Shown: piece by piece, positions 12,510 through 24,229 of the stretch
How positions within the stretch are numbered: the stretch's first letter is position 1
How the letters are laid out: the number at the start of each line of letters is the position of its first letter
From: Oenanthe sinensis
Lineage: Eukaryota; Streptophyta; Magnoliopsida; Apiales; Apiaceae
Assembly: GCA_028671895.1 (NCBI GenBank)
Contig: CM053802.1
Location: forward strand, 33,332,201-33,396,200
DNA length: 64,000 nucleotides
Reading direction: 5' to 3'
Notes under the pieces: model-generated
What the model was told of the DNA's origin: nothing
What the model saw: only the letters and a program-made list of their open reading frames with translations
Database searches by the model: none
Translations under genes and position numbers: made by a program

Positions 12510-13375
12510 AGCAGAAGTTTGATCAGCCTTCTTCTTCTTTAGATCCTCCAAATAAGCATGACAGTTTCTTTTCTAATAACCCAGTTTATCACAGAAGTGA
12601 CAATCAGCCTTTGTAACACCACCTGCAGGCTTTAAAGCCTGCTTAGGATTAGCTTTTGGCTTGGGAACAAAAGAATATTCAATCTTCTTCTTTCCATTCC
12701 ATGTGCCTTTCCTTTTACCCTTACCTTTCTTGGCCACCATCAATATGGGAGCAAGTTCAGTTTTTTTATGTTGGCCTCAGCAGTTCTCAACATAACCAAT
12801 AATTCAATGGGTGTTTTGTCTATCTCATTCATATTGTATTTCATAACAAAATGAGAATAATTTTTGTTCGAAGATTGCAAGATCAAGTCAATATAAGCTT
12901 GTAGACCAATCAGGATACCCAAAGTGTCAAAGTACTCAATATACCTTATCAACTTTATAAAATGTGTTTGAACTGGTTCACACTCTTCCTGCTTGCTAGA
13001 ATAAAGTGCCTTGCTCATGTCGAACCTTTCTTGACGAGCTTGCATTTAAACATTCTTTGAAGGTGTTCAATCATCTCATAAGCATCCATATGCTCATGTT
13101 ATTTTTGAAGCTTATCACTCAATGTTTCCAACATGAGAAATGCAACATCATTCACATCATCATTTGGCTTCTGATAAGTATTTTGTATAGCATGAGATGC
13201 ATTCTCAGTTTGAGGATTAGGGGCAGGAATTGTAATGACATGGAGTTTTTTTTTTCCTGCTTCAGGATAATCCTCAAATTCCTATACCAATCAAGGAAGT
13301 TGGTTCTTGTCAGCTTTTCTTTCTCAAAGACTGCTCACACAGAGAAGTAAATTGTGTTGCTTTCCAATTGATATC
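12510..13375 (-). pseudogene. A3 copia gag with zinc knuckle
   Basis: The frame 13045-12740 encodes a copia gag segment that includes IDKTPIELLVMLRTAEANIK, and upstream sequence to about 13375 continues gag with stops. A nucleocapsid-type CCHC knuckle is readable at about 12555-12620 in another frame. Gag would form the particle that packages element RNA. The A copies at 28056 and 38960 have a related gag (KHIDAYETIEH motif here in the form EHMDAYEMIEH). Stops and a frame change make it non-functional. Confidence 0.7.
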
Positions 13376-13451
13376 TACAATGTTAAAATGCATAAAATTT
13401 AGTTAGTCTACAAGATTTTTAATTATGTTCAAGTGATTATCATATATATTC

Positions 13452-13509
<58 letters not shown>

Positions 13510-15045
13510 ACTATTTTCTTCGAATTAGCCCTAACTATCAATTCAGAAAGTAATTCTCTAAATCTTTCTAATGAGCCAAGATCCATATTTCATCCATCTT
13601 TTAAGTTAGTGTGAGCTAATTCTTCTAAAACATGACTATTTAGGTAGACAACAATTATAAATTATATCAAATATAACTTTTGAATAGTTTGGTGAAACAA
13701 CCTCTTATACACATTTTTCTAATAAATCTCACCAAATTCTATGCCTCTAAATCCACAATCCTATTATGATGATTCAATTAAGTTAAACCCAATGATACAA
13801 CAAATTAAGTATATTAACACTTTACTTAGGCAAACCCACTCTTTCTCAATCTAGGTGTTGACGATTATTAATCATTGGAAGGAATCTGATTAACTTAATG
13901 TATATCTAGGAATTTCATTATTATAAACGATCCTGATCCCATCATAAAGAGATTCTCAATTTTTTCTTGATCAAATAATTCATTTCAATATTCGTCAATG
14001 GATTGATTTTGAAATAGGCGGTGAAGTCACAAGCGGTCTCTCCTAAAAACCACCATCCTTACGAATTAAACTAATAACTCGCTTTTGACAAAATCTCCCC
14101 ATATCAGAAAAAGAAAATTCTTATTTAATACTGTGTTCATTAACACAAGAATCTCATGATCGTTTGTTCAATTTTAAAATCTTGATTCATTACATATTTT
14201 ATCTTTATTAAGTCGACATGACATGGGTGTCATATCTAATACATACATGATTAATCATAATTAAACATGTATCTTTATTATATCTACGCATACGTACCAC
14301 TACATGCAATCATATACATATATGTAATATCCGTAAATTAAATGTTTTTAGTTATTGCCCCATCATATGTGACCTTTCCAAGCTACTGAAAAAATCAAGG
14401 TCAATCTATGGTGGTTTAAAATATTATACTATTATATGTCTTCTTCTTCTTTCTTCATTGCTCCAATACCCCTTTTAGATCGCATCCTTACTTACAAGTC
14501 TTCACTGACAATTACATTAAATAATGAAACAAAACTAGTCTAATGAAGTTACAAGAACAACTTGAGTTTCATTTGAGGTAATTACATTACAATGAATAGA
14601 CGACATGCAAGTCGTATTTAAAAACCAAAATCATAAATTAAAAACCCACTATCATATAGTTCTTTAAGTCATAACCATCCACCATGCGATCATATAATAT
14701 ATAACAAATCTCATATTATCTAAACATGGTAGCTCATATCATATTTCAGATCATATAAACATATATAACATATCAACTAAAATTCAAAAAATTGAAAATA
14801 AAATTTTGAAAATAATAAAACACTGCTTCGAGGTCATTAACGACGTCAAACGCCTTACAGATGCGTCACTGACAGCTATGCTGTCAGTTTTCTTACTGAT
14901 CCATTTTCCTTTCCGTAAAAATAGATTCCGCATACAAATTAGATAGTGTTTCTGTAAAATCGGCCACAACAATTAGATCTCAGCAAATTAGATAGTGTTT
15001 TAGAAATCGTATCGTATACAATTCCCATAACAACATCAAATATAT
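13376..15045 (-). mobile_element. A3 leader region with (AT)n tract
   Basis: This is a divergent version of the A-family leader, in the same order as 5314-7456. It includes the blocks around 13560-14000 that match 5400-5960 and the Asp-rich border near 14580-14720. No gene is seen. A pure (AT)n run occupies about 13455-13506. LTR D interrupts the leader at 15046. Confidence 0.65.
13455..13506. repeat. (AT)n microsatellite
   Basis: About 26 uninterrupted AT units inside the A3 leader. Confidence 0.95.
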
Positions 15046-16277
15046 TGTAAAGCGTAATATAACATAACTTGTAATAGTGGTAACGATAACTCAACATAAA
15101 AGGTAAGACATATAATAATATTAATATGTAACACAAGAATCCAGAAGGACATACAACAGGATGCATGCATGAATCATTACAGGGAACTAAAGTCTTTAGA
15201 AGCATCAACGAAAGAAGTTCATTAATGTGTTCAACCAACAGTGATGAATAAAAGATCAGAAGATTTTCAACGCAAAAAAAATGCAGTGGTTCAAGTAAGT
15301 GTCAAAGGGTTTCAATGAATTGAAGCAATGGAAAAGCCGAGATATGGTTAACTGAAAAGGAACAGAAGATAAGAGAATTTGATTCAGTGTTACTCGTCAG
15401 CACGTCAAGAAAACAATTATCTTATTTATTCAGAGGAAATCAGTTAATCAAATCAAGAATGAAAATTAAAGTGGAAAATACTCAAAGCATCAAGAATTTT
15501 TCCAAGGCAAAGGCACCACTAGAACAAGTTGTTCTCATACTCTACAAATAATGTATGTTGAGCCACTTATATAGTCTAGGCGCCACTTAGAGAATACTTA
15601 AAGTGTTAGTAAGGCTTATGTATGAGAGAGGCGCAACTTGTAGTCAATGGAACAACTTGAGGTCAACTGGCGCCACTTGCAGTTGCACTTAGTCATTTCT
15701 CAAGGCGCCACTTGAAGCCAAACTAGCCATAAACTCTGCAAGCATAAATTAAGTACACGAATGCAAAGGTAAGTTGTATCTTGTGCCATACCAAGGAATC
15801 CACAGTACAGGCACAACTTATGTTCTCTTTTGCGCAATTTGGATTAAACTTGGCGCAACTTGTTTCTCTACAAGGCATCAAGAGTATTGGCGCCACTTAT
15901 CACTTACTCATTGTGAAGAAATCAATTCTAATTGATTTTGAAGACTACACTATATATGTGTTTTACAACAGGAGCATCAGTGTGAATCGTCTTCAATACT
16001 CTCAACAAAACATAGAAGCTCCATTAAACACGAACCATAAATTCCCATTTGTATTTGTTGATAAGTGTTGATTGTAACCATTGTAGCTAATTATTTGATT
16101 AGAGTGTAGCACCTTAGGGATTTATTAATATACCTATATTTCTCCTAATCGTTTGTGTTTGTTTGACTACCATTTCCATATCTCAAGAACTCAAGAACAC
16201 AAATCTTAATCCACGATTAAAAGTGAAAAACTACCATCATACTCAACCCCACTTCTATGATGATTTGGGACCTAACA
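15046..16277 (+). mobile_element. Solo SIRE-like LTR D
   Basis: A 1232-bp LTR from TGTAAAGC to GGACCTAACA, flanked by tatat (15041-15045) and tgtat (16278-16282), a five-base duplication with one mismatch. The end block accccacttctatgatgat is the SIRE signature. A3 leader sequence resumes directly on both sides, and no internal region is present. The LTR contains at least eight copies of a GGCGC(C/A)ACTT motif between 15521 and 15902. The 96-codon open frame at 15781-16071 lies wholly in the LTR and is not supported as a gene. Confidence 0.8.
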
Positions 16278-16690
16278 TGTATATCATATATACATATGCA
16301 ACAATACATACAATCATCACATGATTATACAATTCATCATGAATATCATATATATTCAAAATCATGTATACAAATATATACATATTGTATTGCAACAAAG
16401 ACCAACTTAATTTATATCATAATTAAATTCTAATTTCATATTTAATTTAAATCATGATTTAAATTAATTCTCCTTAAGCGTTATTTGCGTGTGACCCTAT
16501 AGGTTATTATTACGTTGATAATAATTTTAATATCTAATAATAATATTATAAACAAAGAGCGGCATCTAATAATACATCATACCTAAGTAATAATAACAAA
16601 ATAATAATTCGATTAAACCTTTTGCGGCAAATGTTCCACGTAATATAATTGTTTTAACTTTGATATTATAGATAAAACTCTCATGGTTTG
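16278..16690 (-). mobile_element. A3 leader remnant and truncated A-type LTR
   Basis: 16278-16410 continues the A3 leader. From about 16411 to 16690 the sequence matches the middle of the A LTR (compare 8000-8290) in minus orientation. The LTR 3' end and primer site are deleted. The LTR is cut at 16690 by LTR C. Confidence 0.7.
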
Positions 16691-17891
16691 TGTTAGAAAT
16701 TACTTAGACTTGATGATAACTCAGCCTTAGAATCATAGAAATTTATTATTGTAACTAATAAATTAATATGTGTTATATAAATATCAGTTGATTAGGAAAC
16801 CATTTATCAGTTGAAGTGTATGTAGTAATCAACTGATAATATGGACATTTGTTAATGAAATAGAGTTGTAATTAGTCTTTATCAATTGATAAAACTATAT
16901 CAATCGATAGTTCTCTATTCATCGATTGATATTGAAGTCGACTGATATAGATCATCAATTGATGTATGTATTAGACTGTTGAATTGTAAATACTTTGAAG
17001 ACAGGTAAACTGTGCAAGTGAAGGATGATCAATTGATGTTGAAGAATCAATGGATGAAGGATCGATTGCTATCAAGTCAAAGTCAAGGATTGAAGACCAT
17101 TAACTGATGAGAAGACCCATGGATTGATATATCGATTGATAACATCTATCAATCGATAAGTCAATTGCAATTATCAATCGATGGATAATAAGATTAATCG
17201 AAGGAAGACATCAGTTGAATGATGCAAGAAGGAATCAATTGATATGTTTAATAGCAAAGTTATCAATTGATATAGAAATCAATAAAGGACAAAATGTCAG
17301 GAATTTTGCAAACTAGAGTACAGTTATGGAAAACAGTCAACTCTTACTATAAAGACTCAATGGAAGCTCTCATTTCTAGGACAATGGACTTGCCCAAATT
17401 AGTTCATACACACTAGAAATATAGAAGAAACAACATTCCTAGATTAAGTATTATTGTCTTATGTTAATTATCAAATGTTGTAAATACTCTTGTTATATAA
17501 AAACAAGAGTACTAGTAGCAAAGAAAAAAATACATATAGGATACTTTTCAAGGATCAATTACTCTAGCTTTCAAGCACTTGTAAAGAACAGTTGATTCAT
17601 AGTTTTATCTTTATAAAAAGCATCTGGGCCTTTAGACCTAGATCATTTGAGCAAATCAATTCACTAATGGATAAAACAATCCACCAGTAATTTTTAAATC
17701 TTATGATTTAGTTTGATAAAATTATATTCTTCTAACTTTCATTTTATGTTCCTTATTTTAAAACAATACTTGTCAAACACTTAATATCAATAATAAATAT
17801 AAAATTTTAAGTGAATCAAAAAGTTTTAATATTTGTATTCAACCCCCCTTCTACAAATATTGACATTGTTTAAGGGAATTTTTAACAAACA
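16691..17891 (+). mobile_element. 5' LTR of SIRE-like copia element C
   Basis: It starts TGTTAGAAATTACTTAG and ends CAAACA, about 1.2 kb, with the SIRE signature ttcaaccccccttctac at about 17838-17854 and a primer site immediately after. An array of ATC(A/G)AT(T/C)GAT ten-mers fills 16881-17271. The left flank is A3 LTR. No matching 3' LTR was found in the window. Confidence 0.8.
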
Positions 17892-17892
17892 A

Positions 17893-17905
17893 TTAGTATC
17901 AGAGC
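17893..17905 (+). promoter_or_regulatory. Primer-binding site of element C
   Basis: TTAGTATCAGAGC differs by one base from TTGGTATCAGAGC, complementary to initiator tRNA-Met, and lies at the LTR end. Confidence 0.85.
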
Positions 17906-17981
17906 GAGTTTTCAACATACAGAAAGTTTAAAGATCAAGAACAAGTCAATATGGGCCACAAAGGTTCATGTAAAAATTCAT

Positions 17982-19206
17982 GTGTTCGAAAATGAAGATT
18001 ACCTTATTTGGAAAGTAAAAATGCACTTGCATTTGGTTTCAGTAGATACCTCATATGTTAACTGCATAGAGAAAGGACCTCATATTCCCATGAAACTGAT
18101 TACAGGTGTAAACACTGATGACACTCCTTTCCTTGACAAGATTATACCAAAACTTGCCACAGAATTCACAGAAGAAGATAAAAAAGAAGTGATAAAGGAC
18201 AAAAATGCCATGAATATTTTGGTCAATGGTCTAGACAAGGATATGTTTGACAATGTAATCAACTTCACTTCATCTAAAGAGGTTTGGGATACTCTTCAAA
18301 CCCTCTGTAAAGGAACTGAGCAAGTCAGGAAAAATAAGATGGAACTTTTAATCCAAAAGTATGAAGCTTTTCATTTTACAAGTGGATAGTCCATTAATGA
18401 TACCTATAGCAGGTTCTAAAAATTGTTGAATGGACTAAAGCTGTATGGTATGGTTTATGAAACTAATGACACACATCTGAAATTTCTTAGATCTCTTCCA
18501 AAATAATGGAAGTCAATGACTATTTTCATCATACAATCTCAGGACTTCAATGACTACACACTTGAGAAACTCTATGGCATTCTCAAGATATATGAGTTAG
18601 AAATCTAACAGGATGAAGAGATTGAGAAGAATCAAAGAAAAGACAAGACTGTGGCTTTGGTGGTTATAGGAAATGAAGTCAAGAAGGTTGATAGTGAAAG
18701 TGGATGTGTGGAAAATATTAGCATGGTGGCTAATGATGCTGTTAGGGAATCCAAGGTCAAAGAAAAGGCCAAAGTTGATGAGAGTTAGTTGTGCTCTCAA
18801 GATGATTTAGATGAAATTGATGAACACCTTGCAATTTTGTCAAGGAAGGTTTAAAAATTGAAATTTATGAAGAATCCAAATGCTCAAAGGCCTGGATCCT
18901 AGTTTAGAAGTGGCAACTAAAGCAAAAACTTGGTTGATAGATCAAAGATCAAAGTTCAAATGTGACAACTGTGGATTGGCTGGTCATTTCTCCAATGAAT
19001 GCCGAAAGCCAAAGATTGAGAAGAAGGCAAAGACAAATTATGGCGTTGACTGTAAAAAGAAATACTTTGACCTTCTCAAACAAAAAGAAAAGGCTTTTGT
19101 AATAGAAGAGAAAGACTGGGCTGCTAAGGACAGTGATTCTGATGAAGAGTTCATTAACTTGCCTTTGATGGTCAACCATGAATTTGAAGAAATTAATAAC
19201 AACTAG
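17982..19206 (+). pseudogene. Element C gag (SIRE-like), decayed
   Basis: The first frame (17982-18389, 135 codons) is the N-terminal half of a copia gag of the UBN2 type, with VWDTLQTLCKGTEQVRKNK near its end. It ends at a TAG at 18387-18389, and related sequence continues past more stops to about 18860. The frame 18880-19206 carries the nucleocapsid knuckle CDNCGLAGHFSNEC, a complete CX2CX4HX4C set, followed by a basic then acidic tail. The gene would encode the particle protein. At least five stops and a frame change separate the parts. Confidence 0.8.
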
Positions 19207-20099
19207 TCGATGAAACTAAAACTATTGAGAAATTAAATCGTTCTGCTAAGATAGATAAACATATTAGAAGTGTTCAAGGAATAAATACTCTAGGAGAAAT
19301 CCCTAAATCTGTAGGCAAGATGGCCATTGATTGTGATTCCTCAATGGATAAAGAACAATTTACTGATAATCATGTAACAATCGATGGGGAATATTAATCG
19401 AATGATGCTGAGTCAACTGATAAGTATCCATATATCAGTAAACAATCAATATCCAACATAGCTAAATAGAAGTACGGTAAATCTATCCATTTTGTAAAAG
19501 GAAGTAGCTCAACAGGTTAAGTTGATGCTAAGGTTGAAAAGATAAACATAGGTATTCTTTCTAAGAAATAAGTTAAAGAAAAATTAGAAAAGATAGTACC
19601 TATTTTTATCAATGGATCTAAGCTTGGGAAAAGAAAGAAGAATAGAAATGGTAAGGTCAGTAGTAATAAGCATAATAACTATATTCCTGACATGTATGCA
19701 TCTACTTCACATTCCATGTCTGTAAATACCATGTCTGCCAATTCTATGCCCATGAATGCCATGACCTCAAATTTGGTTGCACCTAATCGTTACATGACAT
19801 ATGCACATATGCCATATATGTTAAATCCATTCTTTGGATGTAACAATATGAACATACCTAGAATGCCATGGAATATACCTGTTGTAATTGATATCCATAC
19901 TAATCAAACTGTTAAATTTGACATTATGCATAATACCTCTACCATGAGCTCCAAGGTGCATGTGCCTCAAAAACAAACTCTCAAAGTTAAAGTGGACTTA
20001 AATCTACTAAAACCAAAGGAACTAAAGTTGGCAATCAAGGTACAGGCTGCAACTAATAAAAGAGGACCCAAGGCAACTTGGGTACCAAAAGCAACTTGA
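19207..20099 (+). pseudogene. Element C gag-protease linker, Met/Asn-rich
   Basis: The open frame 19692-20099 (135 codons) is low-complexity, rich in Met, Asn, Ser and Thr in its first half, and ends with RGPKATWVPK. That tail is the usual lead-in to the protease in SIRE-type polyproteins. 19207-19691 is the same linker broken by stops. The methionine repeats make it look gene-like, but it is only part of the polyprotein. Confidence 0.65.
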
Positions 20100-20129
20100 T
20101 TGTTTTTAAATGAGTGCAGGGAAGAAGAA

Positions 20130-20548
20130 AGAATCTCTGGTATCTGTACAGTGGGTGTTCTAGACATATGACTGGATATATATCTCTGATCACAAAGTTT
20201 ATGGAGAAAGTTGGCCCATGAGTTACCTTTGGAGATGACAGCAAATGATATGACTTGGGATATGGCATAATTGTAAAAGAGAATGTTATCATTGAACCTG
20301 TACCACTAGTTGATGGATTAAGGCACAATTTGCTAAGTATCAGTCAACTATGGAACAATGGAAATGGTGTGTGGTTTATAACAGAATCATGCATCATATC
20401 AGACAAAGAATATGGTGAAGTGCTTTTACTCGGAGGAAGAAAAGGAAATGTCTATGTTGCTGATTTCAACTCTGTAAAGGAAAATTCTATGACTTATTTG
20501 CTTAGGAAGGCCAATACAGATGAAAGTTGGATTTGGCACAAGAAGCTA
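20130..20548 (+). pseudogene. Element C protease and pre-integrase start, active site lost
   Basis: At 20139-20177 the reading is WYLYSGCSRHMTG. The family block has Asp in place of the second Tyr (WYLDSGC), so codon 20148-20150 (TAC) has lost the catalytic aspartate by one base change. The frame 20255-20569 continues with LRHNLLSISQL and GNVYVADF, then SWIWHKKL of the pre-integrase zinc domain. That domain is interrupted at 20548 by gypsy LTR H and resumes at 44930 (AHLNFKTMNEL). The protease would cut the Gag-Pol polyprotein. Confidence 0.8.
20544..20548. repeat. Target-site duplication of gypsy LTR H, left
   Basis: agcta here and agcaa at 44925-44929 differ by one base. Removing one copy together with H restores an in-frame copia pre-integrase reading across the join, which supports both the boundaries and the insertion order. 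Confidence 0.8.
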
Positions 20549-21868
20549 TGTAATAACCCAGATTTTTGACATTTTTTTCATTTATAAACGACCCTGATGA
20601 ATAGTGATTCTACGGTTTATGAAAAACTTTTTATCCCACACTAGCTAAGTGTTGGAATATTAGAAATCCGGAGATGTCATATTATTGTATGTAGAAAATG
20701 AGTGAATGTAAAAGTCGTCAGAATTCAAAGATTTTCACTTTTACGATTTGTTTCGTAATTCACGAGATATCGAGGAATAAGAGAATTATGTTATGACCAG
20801 GAGGATTATAATTTAGAAAGTTCATGGTTATAATCGAATAAGAGTATTAGGAATATTAAGGATTTACGCTACGGAATTCCTACGAAGAAATGCTTTCGGA
20901 AATTAATCGAAATTACGTGAAGGATTAATGGTTAAGTATTGGATGATAAGTGACGAAAGACAAACCCATGAAATCCATGCAACCAAGTAATAAGATTGGT
21001 GGGATCAAGTGGGATGAACTAAGGCAAGTAACTAGAATAGAAACTAGCCAAGGCAAGTAACTAAATGAGCAACCAAGATTAAGGAACATAGTTCCCAAAA
21101 TTAGGGAAAAGCAAGCCATAAAGCTACTTTATCACATTTGAACAATTCAACCAAGCCATGATTAACCTTTTCAAAGATATTATCTCACAAAAATCAGATG
21201 CAAGTCAAGTAGCCAAGCAACTTTCTCTCCCCCATTTCTTCCTCTTCAGTTCGGAGTTTCAAGAGAGGCAGAGAAAGAAAAATTCATAACTTCATTTATA
21301 CTCATCCAAAAATCACCAAATTTTAATCATAGCTTCTTCACTATATATAGAAGGTACTATTTAATTTCATAATTTTTGGAGGTGTTTTTATTAGGTAAAT
21401 AAATTGCAGAAGTTGAGGTTGAATATTAACTCTAAATTTTTTTAACTTATTTCTTGATGTTCTCTTGCAAGTTTGAGGATGATAATCATAGATCAAGGCT
21501 CCCTTAAGGCTTACAAGCTCTTTTTAGTATGTTTAAGTATCCAAGAAAGGTATAAACTCCACCCACCCTTTGATTTACTTTGAGTTATAAGCTTGAGTTT
21601 GAGTTATGTTCAAGTACATGTTAGTTCATGGAGTTTGGATGTCAAATGTTTGGATCTTGATGGTTGTTTGTTATGAATTGATGTTGGTAGTGTATTCATA
21701 AAGTTTATAAACTGATTTTGTTGTTAAAGACACATGTTTGGTGATTGGGTTGTTGGTTAATGGATTTAACATAGTTAAATTCGGAAAAAGTTAAGTTTAT
21801 AGCCATCGTAATGCCCGTTCGATTAAGGACTATTTTGAACAAGATTTACGAACTGTCAATGCAATATT
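20549..21868 (+). mobile_element. Gypsy LTR H, segment 1
   Basis: It starts TGTAATAACCCAGATTTTTG, the usual start of Tekay-type gypsy LTRs. No gene is present; the 64-codon minus frame at 20925-21119 is not supported. The segment ends at the B LTR insertion. H continues at 23425, 34942 and 43911. Total H without insertions is about 5.0 kb, with no internal region, so it is a solo LTR. Confidence 0.8.
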
Positions 21869-23419
21869 TGTTGGTGTAGGTGCCCTAGAGGCAATACAAT
21901 GTTTCTTTTGATAAACTTTTATGTCAATTGATTATTCAATAAACGTATTTATTATGACTTTAATTACTGCGATATATTTGTTAGCATAATAAATGTCCTT
22001 AGAATCATGATACACATTGTATAGTTTAGTAAATGACTTGAACTTGAGATTATATAATATATCATATTCTTAAATGTCCCTAGTCGAGTATTATTATTAT
22101 AGGACAATAATAATACATAAATAGACTAGTATGTTGTTTGACAGATAACCACATCTCATTGGTTATAAGTATGGGGATACTAAAGTCAACACATAGGTAC
22201 ATGCAGGAGTACATGGTACTGGACAGACCCACAGTGAGATTCTTCATGTTTAATAAAGTCATAAGAAAGACTCACAGTGATAATGGTGTAATGATCCTCT
22301 GACTTGAGATCATTATATTTCTGTACGAGGATTAATATACTTTGACTACATTAAAAGTTACTTTTGACCGGGTAACGATAAAAGTAGACATCGGGTATAT
22401 CATGAGTCGTATGAGAAATATGAATGATAGATAAAGGATTTAACCCTCCTATAATTAGAAGAGATATTATAAGGCCTCTTGATTGAGTGAGACTATAAAA
22501 TGCATGGCCGTGCTCAAATAATGATTTGTTTTCATAGTCTACTCATGGATCAAGTAAACCCGGATTAAATGTAGTAGAGGATGACTAAATACATATCTCG
22601 AGTTTAATCTATAATATATATGGTTAAAGGGATTATATTACACGGAAACATTAATCACGAAAGGTTTTATCGAATCACGATTTAATTATTGTTTAATTGG
22701 GTAGCAATGATGTATTACTAGATACCGCTCATTGTTTATAATTTTATTAGAGAATAAAATTATTGCTAATTAAATAATAGCCTATAGGGTCACACACACA
22801 GAGCACTTAGAGGAATAGTTAATTTAAATTATAGATTTAAATTAATTGATGATTATTTGAATTTTATTATATTAATTAAGTGAGACTTAATTAATTGAAA
22901 TAATATAAATTCGAATTTGAAGAGGATTTCTGCCCATAATAATTAAGTATGACTTAGTTATTAATTAAATAATTGAAAATCATTTTATTATTTAATCCTA
23001 TACCTACATGGGTTAGGTTTTACTGATTGGGCCTCTTAACCAACATTATAAATAGATAATGATAGGGTTAAGAGGGATTACGTTTTTTTAGAAACAAAAT
23101 CCCTAGAGGCAGCTGCAAGCACAGCAAGGCAGAAACAAATTCGAAATCATCAAAAGGAGGCTAGTACATCTATTCTGTAATCAAGATCGTGAGACATTCT
23201 TGAAGGTGCTCGTGTGGATACCATAGAGGTGTTTTCGAAAGGAAGACACAAGTCGTGAAAGCTAGGATCTCCGTTGAGTTCGAGAAAGACAAGACCAGAA
23301 AAGGTATAATTCCGTTTCACAATAATCAGTCTAGGCTTATACATGATCCTGAGTTAGGGTTCCGAAATTTTGTTATATTTACGTTTAATCCGCTGCGTTT
23401 TATGCCTCAGAACCCAACA
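21869..23419 (+). mobile_element. Solo B-family copia LTR in H
   Basis: 1551 bp from TGTTGGTGTAGG to AACCCAACA, with a perfect five-base duplication atatt at 21864-21868 and 23420-23424. There is no primer site next to it, so it is a solo LTR. Open frames in it (for example 23150-23344 and 23255-23452) recur only because the LTR recurs. Confidence 0.92.
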
Positions 23420-24229
23420 ATATTTCTAGACACCACTGACCTGGATATGTAAACCTTATTTCATAGTTTGTTTTGACACTTGAATCATGTCGATACGATT
23501 TACGGTTTAGGAGTTAAGTTCGTTTTAGTGAAAGTCGCGCAAGGAGACCAAACTGTTGTCTTGTACTCACTTTGATGCTATAAACGAACTAGTTAAGAGT
23601 GAATTAAAATTATGAAACTTGGATGATATATACATTGGACAGTTAGTAAGATCACCAAAAAGGTTTCGTATTAAAAAGTTAATTTTTCGATTTTATAAAA
23701 ATATCGGAACCAAAGTTGTGCGATGACACTATTCATTGAGAAGATACTGCCTTCTTCAGTAAATTCGGGAATATGAGTCATCTTTCCAAGGCCAAACTTT
23801 TGATGGATTGTATTCTAGACATTCTCTAGATCGTTCACGCGAAAACGGTGTGTCATTTGAGTTAACGATTAATGAGTTATGAGCAATTTAGTGATAACGG
23901 TGAAAATAGTACAACCCGTAGTTGACTCGATTTGTAAAATGCATTTCACCAAGTTAAACTCATGTGTTCCAAATCAAAATATGATAAATATTTCAATTAC
24001 TCAAGAATCTCCTTGAGGTAGTTTCGCATTTAATTATGCATTTTCTTATTTATTAAAAATGTTGGAGTGCGAGTCGCGTAATAGTAATTCGCAGAAAAGT
24101 CAACGCTAGAGGCACTGTTTTGACGAGCCACTTTGGCCAATATAAAAGGATAATTTTGACTCTGTGAAAATACGAAAGATGTTGAGGAATAACATGACTA
24201 CATATTGGAAAAAAAGGATTAGATTAAAA
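23420..24229 (+). mobile_element. Gypsy LTR H, segment 2
   Basis: Continues H between the B solo LTR and A element copy 1. Copies exist at 9004-9818 (inverted) and 32588-33402 (direct). This copy lacks four T near 23980. It ends in taaaa (24225-24229), the A target-site duplication. No gene. Confidence 0.85.

Noticed and set aside
15781..16071. A 96-codon open frame in LTR D
   Set aside because: Entirely within the solo LTR and overlapping its motif array; no domain seen.
16881..17271. Possible CRISPR-like array of ten-mers
   Set aside because: Units are too short and irregularly spaced, and the setting is a plant LTR.
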